64,000 bases of DNA from the NCBI GenBank assembly GCA_041685115.1, contig JAWLGK010000007.1:1-64000 (forward strand), given 5' to 3'. The stretch's first letter is position 1; each line of letters opens with the position of its first letter. Below are positions 1 through 8,002 of the stretch, in pieces. The translations under genes were made by a program, and so were the position numbers. The notes beneath the pieces are model-generated. The model was not told where the DNA came from and made no database searches. It worked only from the letters and a program-made list of their open reading frames with translations. The DNA comes from JALOAT01 sp041685115 (lineage in GTDB: Bacteria > Pseudomonadota > Gammaproteobacteria > Thiohalomonadales > Thiohalomonadaceae).

Positions 1-25
1 TCGCTTTGTCAGCGAAGAGGCGCGC

Positions 26-53
26 ATTCTACTCGCCCCGGAGAGTTTGTCAA
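26..53 (-). promoter_or_regulatory. Tandem rRNA-type promoter, copy 1 (nearest the left edge)
   Basis: On the minus strand a consensus -35 TTGACA (48-53) is followed by a 16-bp spacer and -10 TAGAAT (26-31), then a GCGC discriminator. This is the first of four similar promoters spaced 88-92 bp apart. The GC-rich discriminator just after the -10 resembles stringently controlled rrn P1 promoters. The transcribed gene lies beyond position 1, so an rRNA operon is inferred and not seen. Confidence 0.7.
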
Positions 54-117
54 GCGGTTGTTTTCGCTTTTCTTTCTCTCCATCCCGCCAGCCCAGTGGG
101 CCGTCAGGAGGCTGCGC

Positions 118-145
118 ATTCTACTCATCTCGGAGAGATTAGCAA
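118..145 (-). promoter_or_regulatory. Tandem rRNA-type promoter, copy 2
   Basis: Minus-strand -35 TTGCTA (140-145), 16-bp spacer and -10 TAGAAT (118-123), with a GCGC-type discriminator. The sequence around it is nearly identical to the copy at 208-235, so this pair is a tandem duplication of about 90 bp. Confidence 0.65.
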
Positions 146-207
146 GCGCTAATTTCGCTTCCCTTCTCTCCTCCCCCAAACACCCGGAGGCGGTCAGGAG
201 GCTGCGC

Positions 208-235
208 ATTCTACTCAGCCCGGAGAGATTAGCAA
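208..235 (-). promoter_or_regulatory. Tandem rRNA-type promoter, copy 3
   Basis: Minus-strand -35 TTGCTA (230-235), 16-bp spacer and -10 TAGAAT (208-213). It repeats copy 2 exactly 90 bp upstream, with only a few changes in the spacer. Confidence 0.65.
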
Positions 236-295
236 GCGGATTTTCCACTTTCTTTGCTCTCCGCCCCGTCGTCCTTCGGGCGACGGGAGGCGCGC

Positions 296-323
296 ATTCT
301 ACCCAGTTGTTTTCTGAAGTAAA
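296..323 (-). promoter_or_regulatory. Tandem rRNA-type promoter, copy 4 (most upstream)
   Basis: Minus-strand -35 TTTACT (318-323), 16-bp spacer and -10 TAGAAT (296-301) followed by GCGCGCC. An A/T-rich stretch sits about 20 bp further upstream and could act as an UP element. The 1-425 stretch holds nothing else that I can support as a gene. Confidence 0.55.
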
Positions 324-425
324 GCCTCCGCCGGAAAAATCTCGTTCCATTCCGAGGCACACAAGAATAGACCGTCCCCGCATCGATGGCTTAGATCGAA
401 AGGTGATTTGCCATCGCCATTGACT

Positions 426-857
426 CTATTCCCGCATGTGGACCGCCAGCACATCGCACGCGGCGGCGTGCAACACCGAGGCGGCAGTGGAACCTAGCAG
501 GCGACCGACGCCCCGGCGGCTATGGCTTGCCACCACAATCAAGTCGGCGCGGAGATGTTCGGCAATTCGGATGATTTCCGCCTTGGTGGTGCCCATTTCC
601 ACCCGGCACCGTGCCCGTTCGACACCAAAACGGTCGCCGAGTTGGACGAGCTCCTGCCTGGCGTGTTCCAGGTGACGCTCTTCGAGTTCCACCGGTATCG
701 CAGGCAATACGTCATAGACAGGATCAATGATGATGGGTTCCACCACGTGCAGAAGCGTCACGTCCGCCGCGTAATGGCGTGCGACATCCACACCGCGCGC
801 GCAGACGTCGGCAGAGACCTCGGAGAGATCGACGGCAATCAGGATATTGCGAAACAT
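426..857 (-). CDS. Universal stress protein, UspA family
   Basis: A single-domain universal stress protein of 143 residues. The N-terminus has the family's ILIAVDLS strand with the conserved Asp. The ATP-binding signature G-x2-G-x(n)-G-S/T is visible as GVGRLLGST at residues 116-124, so this is probably an ATP-binding type. It stands alone, downstream of tRNA-Gln and ahead of the tandem rRNA-type promoters on the same strand. Family members are cytoplasmic stress proteins; the specific stress here cannot be read from sequence. Confidence 0.9.
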   Translation of the reverse strand: MFRNILIAVDLSEVSADVCARGVDVARHYAADVTLLHVVEPIIIDPVYDVLPAIPVELEERHLEHARQELVQLGDRFGVERARCRVEMGTTKAEIIRIAEHLRADLIVVASHSRRGVGRLLGSTAASVLHAAACDVLAVHMRE

Positions 858-910
858 GGCAGGGGCCTCCTCCGCGATAGCTTACCGCCACGACGGGGGG
901 CTGACCCATA

Positions 911-940
911 AGAAAAAAGGCCACGCAAATGCATGGCCTC
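911..940 (-). terminator. Intrinsic terminator after tRNA-Gln
   Basis: On the minus strand an AGGCCA/TGGCCT stem with a ten-base loop is followed by a run of six T. It lies directly after the CCA end of tRNA-Gln. Confidence 0.8.
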
Positions 941-946
941 TTAAAT

Positions 947-1020
947 TGGCTGGGGGACTAGGATTCGAACCTAGGTTGGCGGAGTCAGAATCCGCAGTCC
1001 TGCCGCTAGACGATCCCCCA
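947..1020 (-). tRNA. tRNA-Gln(CTG)
   Basis: A 74-base tRNA cloverleaf on the minus strand. The acceptor stem TGGGGGA pairs with TCCCCCA, the T-arm GGTTCGAATCC is intact, and the anticodon stem GCGGA/TCCGC encloses the loop TTCTGAA, giving anticodon CTG for CAG codons. The 3' CCA is encoded. The gene follows rpsI on the same strand and is closed by an intrinsic terminator. Confidence 0.95.
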
Positions 1021-1093
1021 GGAGTAACACGCCGCGCAAGGATCCGAGTAGCGCGGTGATTTCCAGCGGGCGTCCCTGCCCACGGAACAGCAA

Positions 1094-1489
1094 TTAACGC
1101 TTGGAGTACTGCGGACGCTTGCGCGCCTTGTGCAGACCCACTTTCTTGCGCTCGACTTCACGCGCGTCGCGGGTCAAGTAACCGTTCTGGCGCAGCGGCT
1201 TGCGAAGCTCACCGTCATAGGCCAGCAGTGCGCGGGCGATGGCGTGGCGAATCGCACCCGCCTGCCCGGTATTGCCACCGCCACGTACGGTGACCTTGAC
1301 ATCGAATCGATCGGCCAACTCGGTGGTTTCGAGCGGCTGACGAACGATCATGCGCGTGGTTTCGCGACCAAAGTACTCGTCGAGCCCGCGGCCGTTGATC
1401 TGGATAGCGCCCTTGCCGGGTGCCAGGAATGCACGGGCGCTCGCCGTCTTGCGGCGACCGATAGTGCTGTAGACCTGCTTCTCTGCCAT
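1094..1489 (-). CDS. rpsI: 30S ribosomal protein S9
   Basis: The 131-residue product has the usual S9 length. It carries the N-terminal YSTIGRRKTASARAF segment and the basic C-terminal tail ending in RPQYSKR, which reaches the ribosomal P site in known structures. It lies 14 bp downstream of rplM, the conserved bacterial order, and should share its transcript and leader control. Confidence 0.98.
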   Translation of the reverse strand: MAEKQVYSTIGRRKTASARAFLAPGKGAIQINGRGLDEYFGRETTRMIVRQPLETTELADRFDVKVTVRGGGNTGQAGAIRHAIARALLAYDGELRKPLRQNGYLTRDAREVERKKVGLHKARKRPQYSKR

Positions 1490-1503
1490 ACGTATCAGTC
1501 CCG

Positions 1504-1932
1504 TTAAATCTCAAGCGCCTGCGGCTGCTGAGCGGCGTGCGGATGCTCGGCGCCCGCGAAAACCTTCAGCTTGCGGAACATGGCCCGACCCAGCGGGTTC
1601 TTGGGCAGCATGCCTTTGACTGCGATCTCGAGCACGCGCTCGGGCGCACGCTCGATCAGCTTTTCAAAAGTGGTCGACTTGTGACCACCGGGGAAACCGG
1701 TGTGCCAGTGGTAGAGCTTGTCGCCAGCCTTACGGCCAGTGACGCGCACCTTCTCGGCGTTGATCACAATGATGTAGTCACCGGTATCCACATGCGGCGT
1801 GAACTCCGGCTTGTGCTTGCCGCGGAGGCGGAGCGCGATTTCGCTGGCGAGACGGCCGAGCGTCTTGTTGGTGGCGTCCACCACAAACCAATCGCGCTTC
1901 ACGGTCTCCGGCTTTGCGCTGAAAGTCTTCAT
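1504..1932 (-). CDS. rplM: 50S ribosomal protein L13
   Basis: This encodes L13, an early-assembly protein of the large subunit. The ATG at 1932 (MKTFSAKPETVKRDWFVVDA) gives 142 residues, the normal L13 length; an in-frame extension upstream would add 47 unrelated residues and is rejected. Motifs include DATNKTLGRLASEIA and the C-terminal MLPKNPLGRAMFRKLKV. It starts about 190 nt downstream of a strong promoter, and a terminator hairpin lies inside that leader, suggesting regulated read-through. Only a weak GGG Shine-Dalgarno is visible. Confidence 0.98.
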   Translation of the reverse strand: MKTFSAKPETVKRDWFVVDATNKTLGRLASEIALRLRGKHKPEFTPHVDTGDYIIVINAEKVRVTGRKAGDKLYHWHTGFPGGHKSTTFEKLIERAPERVLEIAVKGMLPKNPLGRAMFRKLKVFAGAEHPHAAQQPQALEI

Positions 1933-2019
1933 CCCAAAAATCGCTCCAAACCAATCGGGCCGCGAAAAAAGAGGCGTAATGGTATAGAAACCATTTGCCG
2001 GAAACAAGCGGCGCGATGA

Positions 2020-2063
2020 ATAAAAAAAATGGCGCGGCTCTATTAAGGGGGGAGGGCCGCGCC
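2020..2063 (-). terminator. Terminator-like hairpin inside the rplM leader (candidate attenuator)
   Basis: A perfect 8-bp GC stem (GGCGCGGC at 2031-2038 pairing with GCCGCGCC at 2056-2063) is followed on the minus strand by A and eight T. It lies between the promoter at 2127-2154 and the rplM start at 1932. It could end ABC-transporter transcripts, but it also lies within the leader expected from the strong promoter. Confidence 0.75.
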
Positions 2064-2126
2064 AAACCACCAAAGGAGGATGGAGGAGTACAGATTTGCG
2101 GCGTTAGCCACAAATCAGTGGGTCCT

Positions 2127-2154
2127 AATATACTTATGCGAAACGCAGTGTCAA
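2127..2154 (-). promoter_or_regulatory. Sigma-70 promoter for rplM-rpsI
   Basis: Minus-strand -35 TTGACA (2149-2154), 16-bp spacer and -10 TATATT (2127-2132). It starts just after the stop of the ABC permease gene and predicts a leader of about 190 nt before rplM. Confidence 0.75.
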
Positions 2155-2172
2155 GCGCGTGCGGGTAAGGAT

Positions 2173-2976
2173 TTAGCGCAAGATGCGCCGGCGGCAGAGG
2201 TGCGTCGCCAAAGACAGCGCCGCCACGGTGTACGCCAGAAGCACGGCAACGTGCTCCCAAGCCCCATCGGCAAGCGGCTGTCCCGTCATCCACGGGCGTA
2301 CCAGTGCGATGGCGTGCGAGAGGGGAAAGAGCTCGGCACCGAACCGTATGGCGGAGGGCATATCGTCGAGGGGGAAAAACACGCCGCTGAGCAGCAGCAC
2401 CGGCGTGAGGAACAGGGTGAAGTAATAAAGGAAGAAGTCGTAGTTACGTGCCACTGCGGTGACCACCAGGGCCAGCCCACTGAAGCACAACCCGGTGAGG
2501 AAGGCGACCGGCAGTACACCGATCGCGAGTGGACCCTGCACGGCACCAAGCAGCGTGGCCACCAGCAGGATCGCCGACGCGCTCAGCAGACTTTTGCTCG
2601 CTGCCCACACCGCCTCACCGATCATGATGTCCTCCAGATCGAGGGGCGTGTAGAGCATGGCGTTCCAGGTTTCCTGCACGGCCATGCGGGTGTATGCCGA
2701 ATAAAGGCCCTCGAATGTCGCGGTGTTCATGGCGCTTGCGCACACCAGACCTGAAGCGAGGAAAGTTACATAGCCCATGCCTTGCAGCTCGCCGATGAAG
2801 CTACCCAGGCCATAACCGAGGGCGAGTAGATAAAGCAGCGGTTCACCGATGTTTCCGAGCAGCGCCGGGCCAGCCAGCTTCCGCCACACTCGTGCGTGGC
2901 GTTTCCAGACGGCGATCCAGCGCAAGGCGAACAACGAGGCCATGAGGCCGGTCACGCGCTCTGGGGCCGCACTCAT
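2173..2976 (-). CDS. ABC-2 type transporter permease (NodJ-like)
   Basis: A 267-residue integral membrane permease with about six hydrophobic segments, partner of the ATPase encoded immediately upstream; the two genes overlap by four bases (ATGA). The length and the segment around PLLYLLALGYGLG resemble NodJ/DrrB-type exporters. The substrate cannot be deduced. It is the last gene of a ferredoxin-hydrolase-ATPase-permease operon. Confidence 0.85.
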   Translation of the reverse strand: MSAAPERVTGLMASLFALRWIAVWKRHARVWRKLAGPALLGNIGEPLLYLLALGYGLGSFIGELQGMGYVTFLASGLVCASAMNTATFEGLYSAYTRMAVQETWNAMLYTPLDLEDIMIGEAVWAASKSLLSASAILLVATLLGAVQGPLAIGVLPVAFLTGLCFSGLALVVTAVARNYDFFLYYFTLFLTPVLLLSGVFFPLDDMPSAIRFGAELFPLSHAIALVRPWMTGQPLADGAWEHVAVLLAYTVAALSLATHLCRRRILR

Positions 2977-3884
2977 TCGCGCAAATCCCTTCCGGTGAGC
3001 TTGAGAAATACGTCCTCGAGATTCGCTGGGCGGTGCAGATATTCCAGCCGCGGGAAGCTGCCCAGGCTCTCCACCAGCGGCACATAATCGCCCGTGTAAC
3101 AGAAAATTGTTTCGCCGATCGTCTCGGTACGTTCCGCGAGCGGTGCGCCCCGGGCCGCCAGCCAGTCCTCCACACCGGCCCCATGCACCTCCACTACGTG
3201 CGGCTCAATGTGCCGGCGGATCAGGGCGGACGGGACGTCCACATCCAGGATACGGCCGTGGTCCATGATGGCGATGCGATCGCACAGGCGCTGCGCCTCG
3301 TCCATGTAATGCGTGGTAAGAATCAGGGTGCGCTTCTCGGCGATGAGCAAACGCAGGCGCTGCCAGATGACCTGGCGCGCCTGGGGATCGAGCCCGGTGG
3401 TAGGCTCGTCAAGTACCACCAGTTGTGGACTGTTCACCAGAGCGCGGGCCAGTGACAGGCGCCGCTTCATGCCCCCGGAAAGCTCGTGGATGCGTGCGTC
3501 CGCGCGCGTCGCCAGGTTGGCGAATCCCAACAGGTCTGCGATGCGCGCTTCCAGGCGGTCGCCGCGCAGCCCGAAATAGCTGGCATAGGTGCGCAGATTT
3601 TCGATCACCGAAAAGTCCGGATCGAGGCTGTCCTGCTGCGGCACCACGCCGAGCCGTTCATGCATTTCGCGCGCCCTGGCCGGGACCGGAAATCCCATCA
3701 CCTCCAAACGGCCTCCGTCCGGAGGTGTCATGCCCAGCAACATGCGTAGTGTGGTGGTCTTGCCGGCGCCGTTCGGTCCCAGCAGGCCGAAGCACTCGCC
3801 GGGAAGGACATCCAGGTCGACCGCATCGACCACGGTGCGGCCGTCGTAACGCTTGGTCAGGCCACGGGCCTGGACGATGGCCAT
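2973..3884 (-). CDS. ABC transporter ATP-binding protein (NodI-like)
   Basis: A 303-residue ATPase. Walker A is GPNGAGKT at residues 36-43, the signature LSGGMKRR follows near residue 140, Walker B is LVVLDEPTTGLD, and the H-loop lies in LTTHYMDEA. The start at 3884 overlaps the stop of the upstream hydrolase gene (TGATG), implying translational coupling. The C-terminal region resembles NodI and drug/polysaccharide exporter ATPases. With the overlapping permease it forms a two-component ABC-2 exporter of unknown cargo. Confidence 0.9.
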   Translation of the reverse strand: MAIVQARGLTKRYDGRTVVDAVDLDVLPGECFGLLGPNGAGKTTTLRMLLGMTPPDGGRLEVMGFPVPARAREMHERLGVVPQQDSLDPDFSVIENLRTYASYFGLRGDRLEARIADLLGFANLATRADARIHELSGGMKRRLSLARALVNSPQLVVLDEPTTGLDPQARQVIWQRLRLLIAEKRTLILTTHYMDEAQRLCDRIAIMDHGRILDVDVPSALIRRHIEPHVVEVHGAGVEDWLAARGAPLAERTETIGETIFCYTGDYVPLVESLGSFPRLEYLHRPANLEDVFLKLTGRDLRE

Positions 3885-4603
3885 CAGCACAGCCCTGGCG
3901 TCCGGTGCGGGACAGCATCGCGCCACGCACCGGTAATGGCCTCGCGCAGGCGATTCATGCGGCCGTGGAAGAAGTGATCGGCATCGGCCATCCAGCAATA
4001 TTCCGGACGCCGCGGGCGGGCATGCACCCAGGCGGCGACCGCCTGGGGTTCGGTGACTTCGTCGCGGCCGCCCTGGATGACCATCCAGGGGATGGTGATT
4101 TCGGGCAGGGGCGAAAAGTCGAAAAGGTTCACCGGGGGTGCGACCAGCAGCAGGCGCTCGGCGCCGGCAAGGCGATGCGCGCGCGCGGCCACGTAGGCGC
4201 CAAAAGAAAAACCCGCCAACCACAGGGGCGCCTCGGGATATCGGCCACGAAACCACTCCGCCAGCGCCAGCAGATCGCCCACTTCACCTTCGCCCCGGCT
4301 GAACCGCCCCTGGCTGCGCCCGACACCGCGGAAATTGAAGGTGACGCTGAGCAGGCCCAGCGCATTGAAGGACTCGGCCATGATGTGCACCACCTTGTTG
4401 GCGAGACTGCCGCCGTGTAAGGGATGAGGATGGCAGATGATGGCGATGGGCAGACTCGGGTCGAAGCGAGCCGGTCCCGACGTAAGCACCTCCAGCGCAC
4501 CGGCCGGGCCCTGAATGAGGAGCTCCTCGCCGATACAGATGTCTTCTTCCAGCCCGTCATAGCGGTGCCGGCGGCGAAGTTCCTCCAGGTGGAAGTCGTC
4601 CAT
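3884..4603 (-). CDS. Alpha/beta hydrolase
   Basis: A 239-residue alpha/beta-hydrolase. The nucleophile elbow is GFSFGAYVA, the oxyanion-loop region is CHPHPLHGG, and the late catalytic His is in DADHFFHG. This subtype is widespread in proteobacteria and poorly characterised. The start at 4603 follows the ferredoxin stop by 14 bp; a longer in-frame start would overlap that gene. The downstream ABC ATPase gene overlaps its stop codon. The substrate is unknown. Confidence 0.85.
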   Translation of the reverse strand: MDDFHLEELRRRHRYDGLEEDICIGEELLIQGPAGALEVLTSGPARFDPSLPIAIICHPHPLHGGSLANKVVHIMAESFNALGLLSVTFNFRGVGRSQGRFSRGEGEVGDLLALAEWFRGRYPEAPLWLAGFSFGAYVAARAHRLAGAERLLLVAPPVNLFDFSPLPEITIPWMVIQGGRDEVTEPQAVAAWVHARPRRPEYCWMADADHFFHGRMNRLREAITGAWRDAVPHRTPGLC

Positions 4604-4617
4604 GGATGCCCCGGGGC

Positions 4618-4923
4618 TCAGAGACGCAGACGTTCGACCACGCGGCCGTGCTGGAGGTGTTCGGAAATGATCTCGTCCACGTCGTCCTTGTCCACGTAGG
4701 TGTACCAGACCGCCTCCGGATATACGACGATCACCGGACCTTCCGCACACCGGTCCAGGCAGCCCGCGGAGTTGATGCGCACCCCGCCCTTGCCCGCGAT
4801 GCCCAGTGTCTTCACCCGCTGCTTGGCGTAGTCACGCATGTCCTGGGCATGGAAGTTGGCACAGCAACCGCCCTCCTCACGGCGATTGGTGCAGAAAAAG
4901 ACGTGGTAGCGATAGTACGACAT
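4618..4923 (-). CDS. Thioredoxin-like [2Fe-2S] ferredoxin
   Basis: A 101-residue ferredoxin of the thioredoxin-like class (related to NuoE C-termini and Azotobacter FeSII-type proteins). Cluster ligands are visible in the FFCTNRREEGGCC segment and in AGCLDRCAEGP. The YVDKDDVDEIISEHL tail is typical. It heads the operon with the hydrolase and ABC exporter and is divergent from the GlcF-like gene. The redox partner is not known. Confidence 0.9.
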   Translation of the reverse strand: MSYYRYHVFFCTNRREEGGCCANFHAQDMRDYAKQRVKTLGIAGKGGVRINSAGCLDRCAEGPVIVVYPEAVWYTYVDKDDVDEIISEHLQHGRVVERLRL

Positions 4924-5023
4924 GCGTATTCCCCGGGGGCCAGCCCGCGATTATATGCGATGGCTCGGCAAGTCGATTGGCCGACTTTATGGAGAAACCC
5001 GCGCCTGCTATGCTGCGCGGCCT

Positions 5024-6262
5024 GTGAACGCCCCGCCCTCCTCTGCGCAGATCCTCCTCCGCGAAGCTGATCGCTGCGTGCTGTGCGGCATGTGCCTGCC
5101 CCACTGTCCGACCTACCAGCACACCGGCAACGAAGCCGAATCCCCGCGCGGACGCATCGCCCTGGCTCAGGCGCTTGCGCGGGGACAGCTGCCGGTGGAC
5201 GACAACCTCTCCGCCCATCTGGATCACTGCCTCGGTTGCCGGGCCTGTGAGGCCATGTGTCCCTCCGAGGTCCGTTACGGGCTCATCCTCGGCCATGCTC
5301 GCCGGCTGCTGGCCGAGCAACGCGACCTGTCCACAGCAGCGCGGACGACTGCGGGCCTGTTTTCCAGAGCTGTTTTCCTGCGCGCGGCCGTCCGGCTGGG
5401 GGCCTCGCCACTGGCCGCATTGGCCACACCGTTCTCACCGGCCGCCGCCCGGCTGACAGCGCTGGCCAAGGCGCGCCCCCAACGTCCGCTCCCACAACGT
5501 GAATCCCCGGGTGGTGCACGACGTCGTGGCCGGGTTGGCCTGTTCCTCGGCTGCACGGGCGAGGCGGTGGACGGCGAAGCGCTGGCGGCGGCCGAATACG
5601 TGCTCGCCAGGCTCGGTTTCGATGTGGAGAGGCCGAGCACACAGGCCTGCTGTGGCGCCATTCATCACGCGCAAGGCAATCGGGTCGGCTTCGAGCGGCT
5701 TGCCCACAACAACCTGGCCGCTTTCGATCTGCAGCGACTCGACGCCGTCATCAGCGTGGCGAGCGGGTGCACCGCCATGCTCCGCGAATATGAACAGTGG
5801 CTCGAGGCGCCCCAGGCGGCCGCCTTCAGCGCCAAGGTGAGCGAGATCACCGGTTTTCTCGCCGGACTGGGTTGGGCGGACGCGCCGAACGCGGCGCCGC
5901 TGCCGGCCACTGCCGCCGTGCACGTGCCTTGCACACAGGCCAACGTGCTTTGCCAGCCGGATGCCGCGGAGGTTGTACTGGCACACATCCCGGCGCTCGA
6001 GCTGATTGCCTTGCCCGACAACCGCACCTGCTGCGGCGCCGCGGGCCTGCACATGCTGCAGGAGCCCGCCACCGCGGAGGCCCTGCGCGACGCCAAGCTC
6101 GACGCGCTCGTCGCCAGTGGTGCCCGTTACCTGGTCACCACCAACATCGGCTGTGCGCTGCACCTGGCGGCCGGGGCCCGCGAGCGCGGCCTGACGGTGG
6201 AAGTAATCCATCCGGTGACGCTGCTCGCGCGCCAACTTGCCCTGACCGCCAAACCCCTTTAA
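5024..6262 (+). CDS. glcF: Glycolate oxidase iron-sulfur subunit (GlcF-like)
   Basis: This encodes an electron-transfer protein with two ferredoxin motifs (CVLCGMCLPHCP and CLGCRACEAMCP) and two CCG domains (CCGAIHHAQG and CCGAAG), as in GlcF. I place the start at GTG 5024 because a plausible -10 (TATGCT) lies just upstream and residues before it do not resemble the family; in-frame ATGs at 4922 and 4955 are alternatives. Glycolate oxidation would suit a RubisCO-bearing host that must handle phosphoglycolate, but glcD and glcE are not next to it. Coq7 follows 11 bp downstream. Confidence 0.8.
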   Translation: MNAPPSSAQILLREADRCVLCGMCLPHCPTYQHTGNEAESPRGRIALAQALARGQLPVDDNLSAHLDHCLGCRACEAMCPSEVRYGLILGHARRLLAEQRDLSTAARTTAGLFSRAVFLRAAVRLGASPLAALATPFSPAAARLTALAKARPQRPLPQRESPGGARRRGRVGLFLGCTGEAVDGEALAAAEYVLARLGFDVERPSTQACCGAIHHAQGNRVGFERLAHNNLAAFDLQRLDAVISVASGCTAMLREYEQWLEAPQAAAFSAKVSEITGFLAGLGWADAPNAAPLPATAAVHVPCTQANVLCQPDAAEVVLAHIPALELIALPDNRTCCGAAGLHMLQEPATAEALRDAKLDALVASGARYLVTTNIGCALHLAAGARERGLTVEVIHPVTLLARQLALTAKPL

Positions 6263-6273
6263 GTTCTTGAGTC

Positions 6274-6918
6274 ATGAACGCGAGACACTATTCCTTCCTC
6301 GACCACGTCCTCATCAACGTGGACACCGGCATGCGCACCGTGCTCGGCCAGCCGCTGCTCACGGAGCGCCCCAATCCCGGCGAATCGCATGGGGAGGCCT
6401 CCATGTCCGACCAGGAAAGGGATCTGGTCGGCCGACTGATGCGCATCAATCACGCGGGCGAAGTGTCGGCCCAGGGTCTCTATCAGGGCCAGGCGCTCAC
6501 CGCCAAGCTGCCCCAGGTCCGCGCCAAGATGGCACGCGCGGCGCTGGAAGAAAACGATCACCTGGAGTGGTGTGAGCGCCGTGCCAAGGAGATGGGCACC
6601 CACGTAAGCTGGCTCAACCCATTCTGGTATTTCGGCTCACTGGCCATCGGCGCTGCGGCCGGGTTCACGGGAGACAAGTGGAGCCTGGGTTTCGTGGTGG
6701 AAACAGAGCATCAGGTTTGCCGGCACCTGGACGAACATCTCGCCCGATTGCCGGCACAGGACCACAAGACCCGGGCCATCCTCGAACAAATGAAAGAGGA
6801 TGAGATGCACCACGCCGATATCGCCCAGGCAGCAGGTGGCGCCGCCTTGCCCGGTCCCGTGAAGAAGCTGATGCGGCTCAGTGCCAAGGTAATGACCAAG
6901 ACCGCCTTCTGGATTTGA
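6274..6918 (+). CDS. coq7: 3-demethoxyubiquinol 3-hydroxylase (Coq7)
   Basis: A di-iron hydroxylase of ubiquinone biosynthesis, 214 residues. The iron-ligand motifs are visible: E in NHAGEVSAQ, EENDH, the E of ETEHQV, and EDEMHH. It follows the GlcF-like gene closely and ends at a strong bidirectional terminator shared with convergent speD. Coq7-type enzymes use O2, so the host makes ubiquinone aerobically. Confidence 0.95.
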   Translation: MNARHYSFLDHVLINVDTGMRTVLGQPLLTERPNPGESHGEASMSDQERDLVGRLMRINHAGEVSAQGLYQGQALTAKLPQVRAKMARAALEENDHLEWCERRAKEMGTHVSWLNPFWYFGSLAIGAAAGFTGDKWSLGFVVETEHQVCRHLDEHLARLPAQDHKTRAILEQMKEDEMHHADIAQAAGGAALPGPVKKLMRLSAKVMTKTAFWI

Positions 6919-6925
6919 TCCCGCG

Positions 6926-6967
6926 AAAAGAAAAGGGGCCGAACGGTTGGCGTTCGGCCCCTTTTTT
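6926..6967. terminator. Bidirectional intrinsic terminator between coq7 and speD
   Basis: An 11-bp perfect stem (6935-6945 with 6951-6961) and five-base loop, followed by six T on the plus strand and a T-rich tract on the minus strand. It serves two convergent genes. Confidence 0.9.
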
Positions 6968-6984
6968 GTCCCAGACCCCGCGTG

Positions 6985-7785
6985 TCAGGCCGGCGGTTTG
7001 TGGATGTTGCGGCCATAGAAGATCTCCAGCATTTCGTGCTGCAAACGCTGGCGGATGGCCTTTTCATCCTCCGGGTTCAACTCCTTGGCCTTCACGCCGA
7101 AGAGGTAATTGTCGAGGTCGAAGTCCTTCAGCATCATCTTCGTGTGGAAGATGTTCTCCTGATAGACGTTCACGTCGATCATCTGGTACCGCTCCTTGGT
7201 GTCCTTGGACAGGTAGTTCTCGATCGAGTTGATCTTGTGATCGATGAACAACTTGGTGCCCTTCACGTCGCGGGTGAAGCCGCGCACGCGGTAATCCATG
7301 GTGACAATGTCCGACTCCAGGGAGTGGATCAGGTAGTTCAGGGCCTTCAGCGGCGAAATACGCCCACAGGTGGACACGTCGATATCCGCCCGGAAGGTAC
7401 TGATGCCATTGTGCGGGTGGCTCTCCGGATAGGTGTGCACCGTCAGGTGGCTCTTGTCCAGGTGAGCGACCACGGCTTCGGGCAGCGGTCCCGGCTCTTC
7501 AGTGTTGGAAAGCTCCTGCGAGACCACGGGCTCCTCTGAGATGAGCATGGTCACGCTCGCCCCCTGAGGGTCATAGTCCTGGCGCGCAATATTGAGGATG
7601 TTGGCGCCGATGATGTTGGCCACGTCCGTGAGGATCTTGGTCAGGCGCTCGGCGTTGTATTCTTCATCGATGTACTCGATGTACTGGCGGCGCTGCCCCT
7701 CGGTCTGCGTATAGCAGATGTCGTAGATGTTGAAACTCAGCGTTTTGGTGAGGTTGTTGAACCCATGCAGCTTGAGTGTGCTCAA
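6985..7785 (-). CDS. speD: S-adenosylmethionine decarboxylase proenzyme
   Basis: The 266-residue proenzyme has the E. coli-type SpeD architecture. The self-processing site is DKSHLTVHTYPE, with Lys111-Ser112 as the scissile pair, the same numbering as E. coli. Ser112 would become the pyruvoyl group. It supplies decarboxylated SAM for spermidine synthesis. No speE lies beside it. A good promoter lies 160-190 bp upstream. Confidence 0.97.
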   Translation of the reverse strand: MSTLKLHGFNNLTKTLSFNIYDICYTQTEGQRRQYIEYIDEEYNAERLTKILTDVANIIGANILNIARQDYDPQGASVTMLISEEPVVSQELSNTEEPGPLPEAVVAHLDKSHLTVHTYPESHPHNGISTFRADIDVSTCGRISPLKALNYLIHSLESDIVTMDYRVRGFTRDVKGTKLFIDHKINSIENYLSKDTKERYQMIDVNVYQENIFHTKMMLKDFDLDNYLFGVKAKELNPEDEKAIRQRLQHEMLEIFYGRNIHKPPA

Positions 7786-7942
7786 CGTAGGACGTCTCCC
7801 CAGGCTCTCCGGATCTGCCGGACTTTAAAAAAGCAAAACGCCCGGTTTCGGCAGTTGCCGACCGGACCCACTCCGTGGTGGGCACTCCCACCGGCCCGGA
7901 ATCGATGCTTTGGATACCCGCCGCCTTTTCCCGAGGGCGCGT

Positions 7943-7971
7943 ATTATCCACACCGGGGGCCGGGCGGTAAA
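7943..7971 (-). promoter_or_regulatory. Probable speD promoter
   Basis: Minus-strand -35 TTTACC (7966-7971), 17-bp spacer and -10 GATAAT (7943-7948). The implied leader is about 150 nt and contains a hairpin (GGT-CGGC/GCCG-ACC) followed after about ten bases by a T-run, which could be a weak attenuator. Confidence 0.5.
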
Positions 7972-8002
7972 TCGGTCAAATCAACTTCCTGGCCCCGCCG
8001 GG

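Noticed and set aside
9..423. Two open frames of about 120 codons at the left edge
   Set aside because: They read through the tandem promoter modules and have repeat-derived sequence with no family resemblance.
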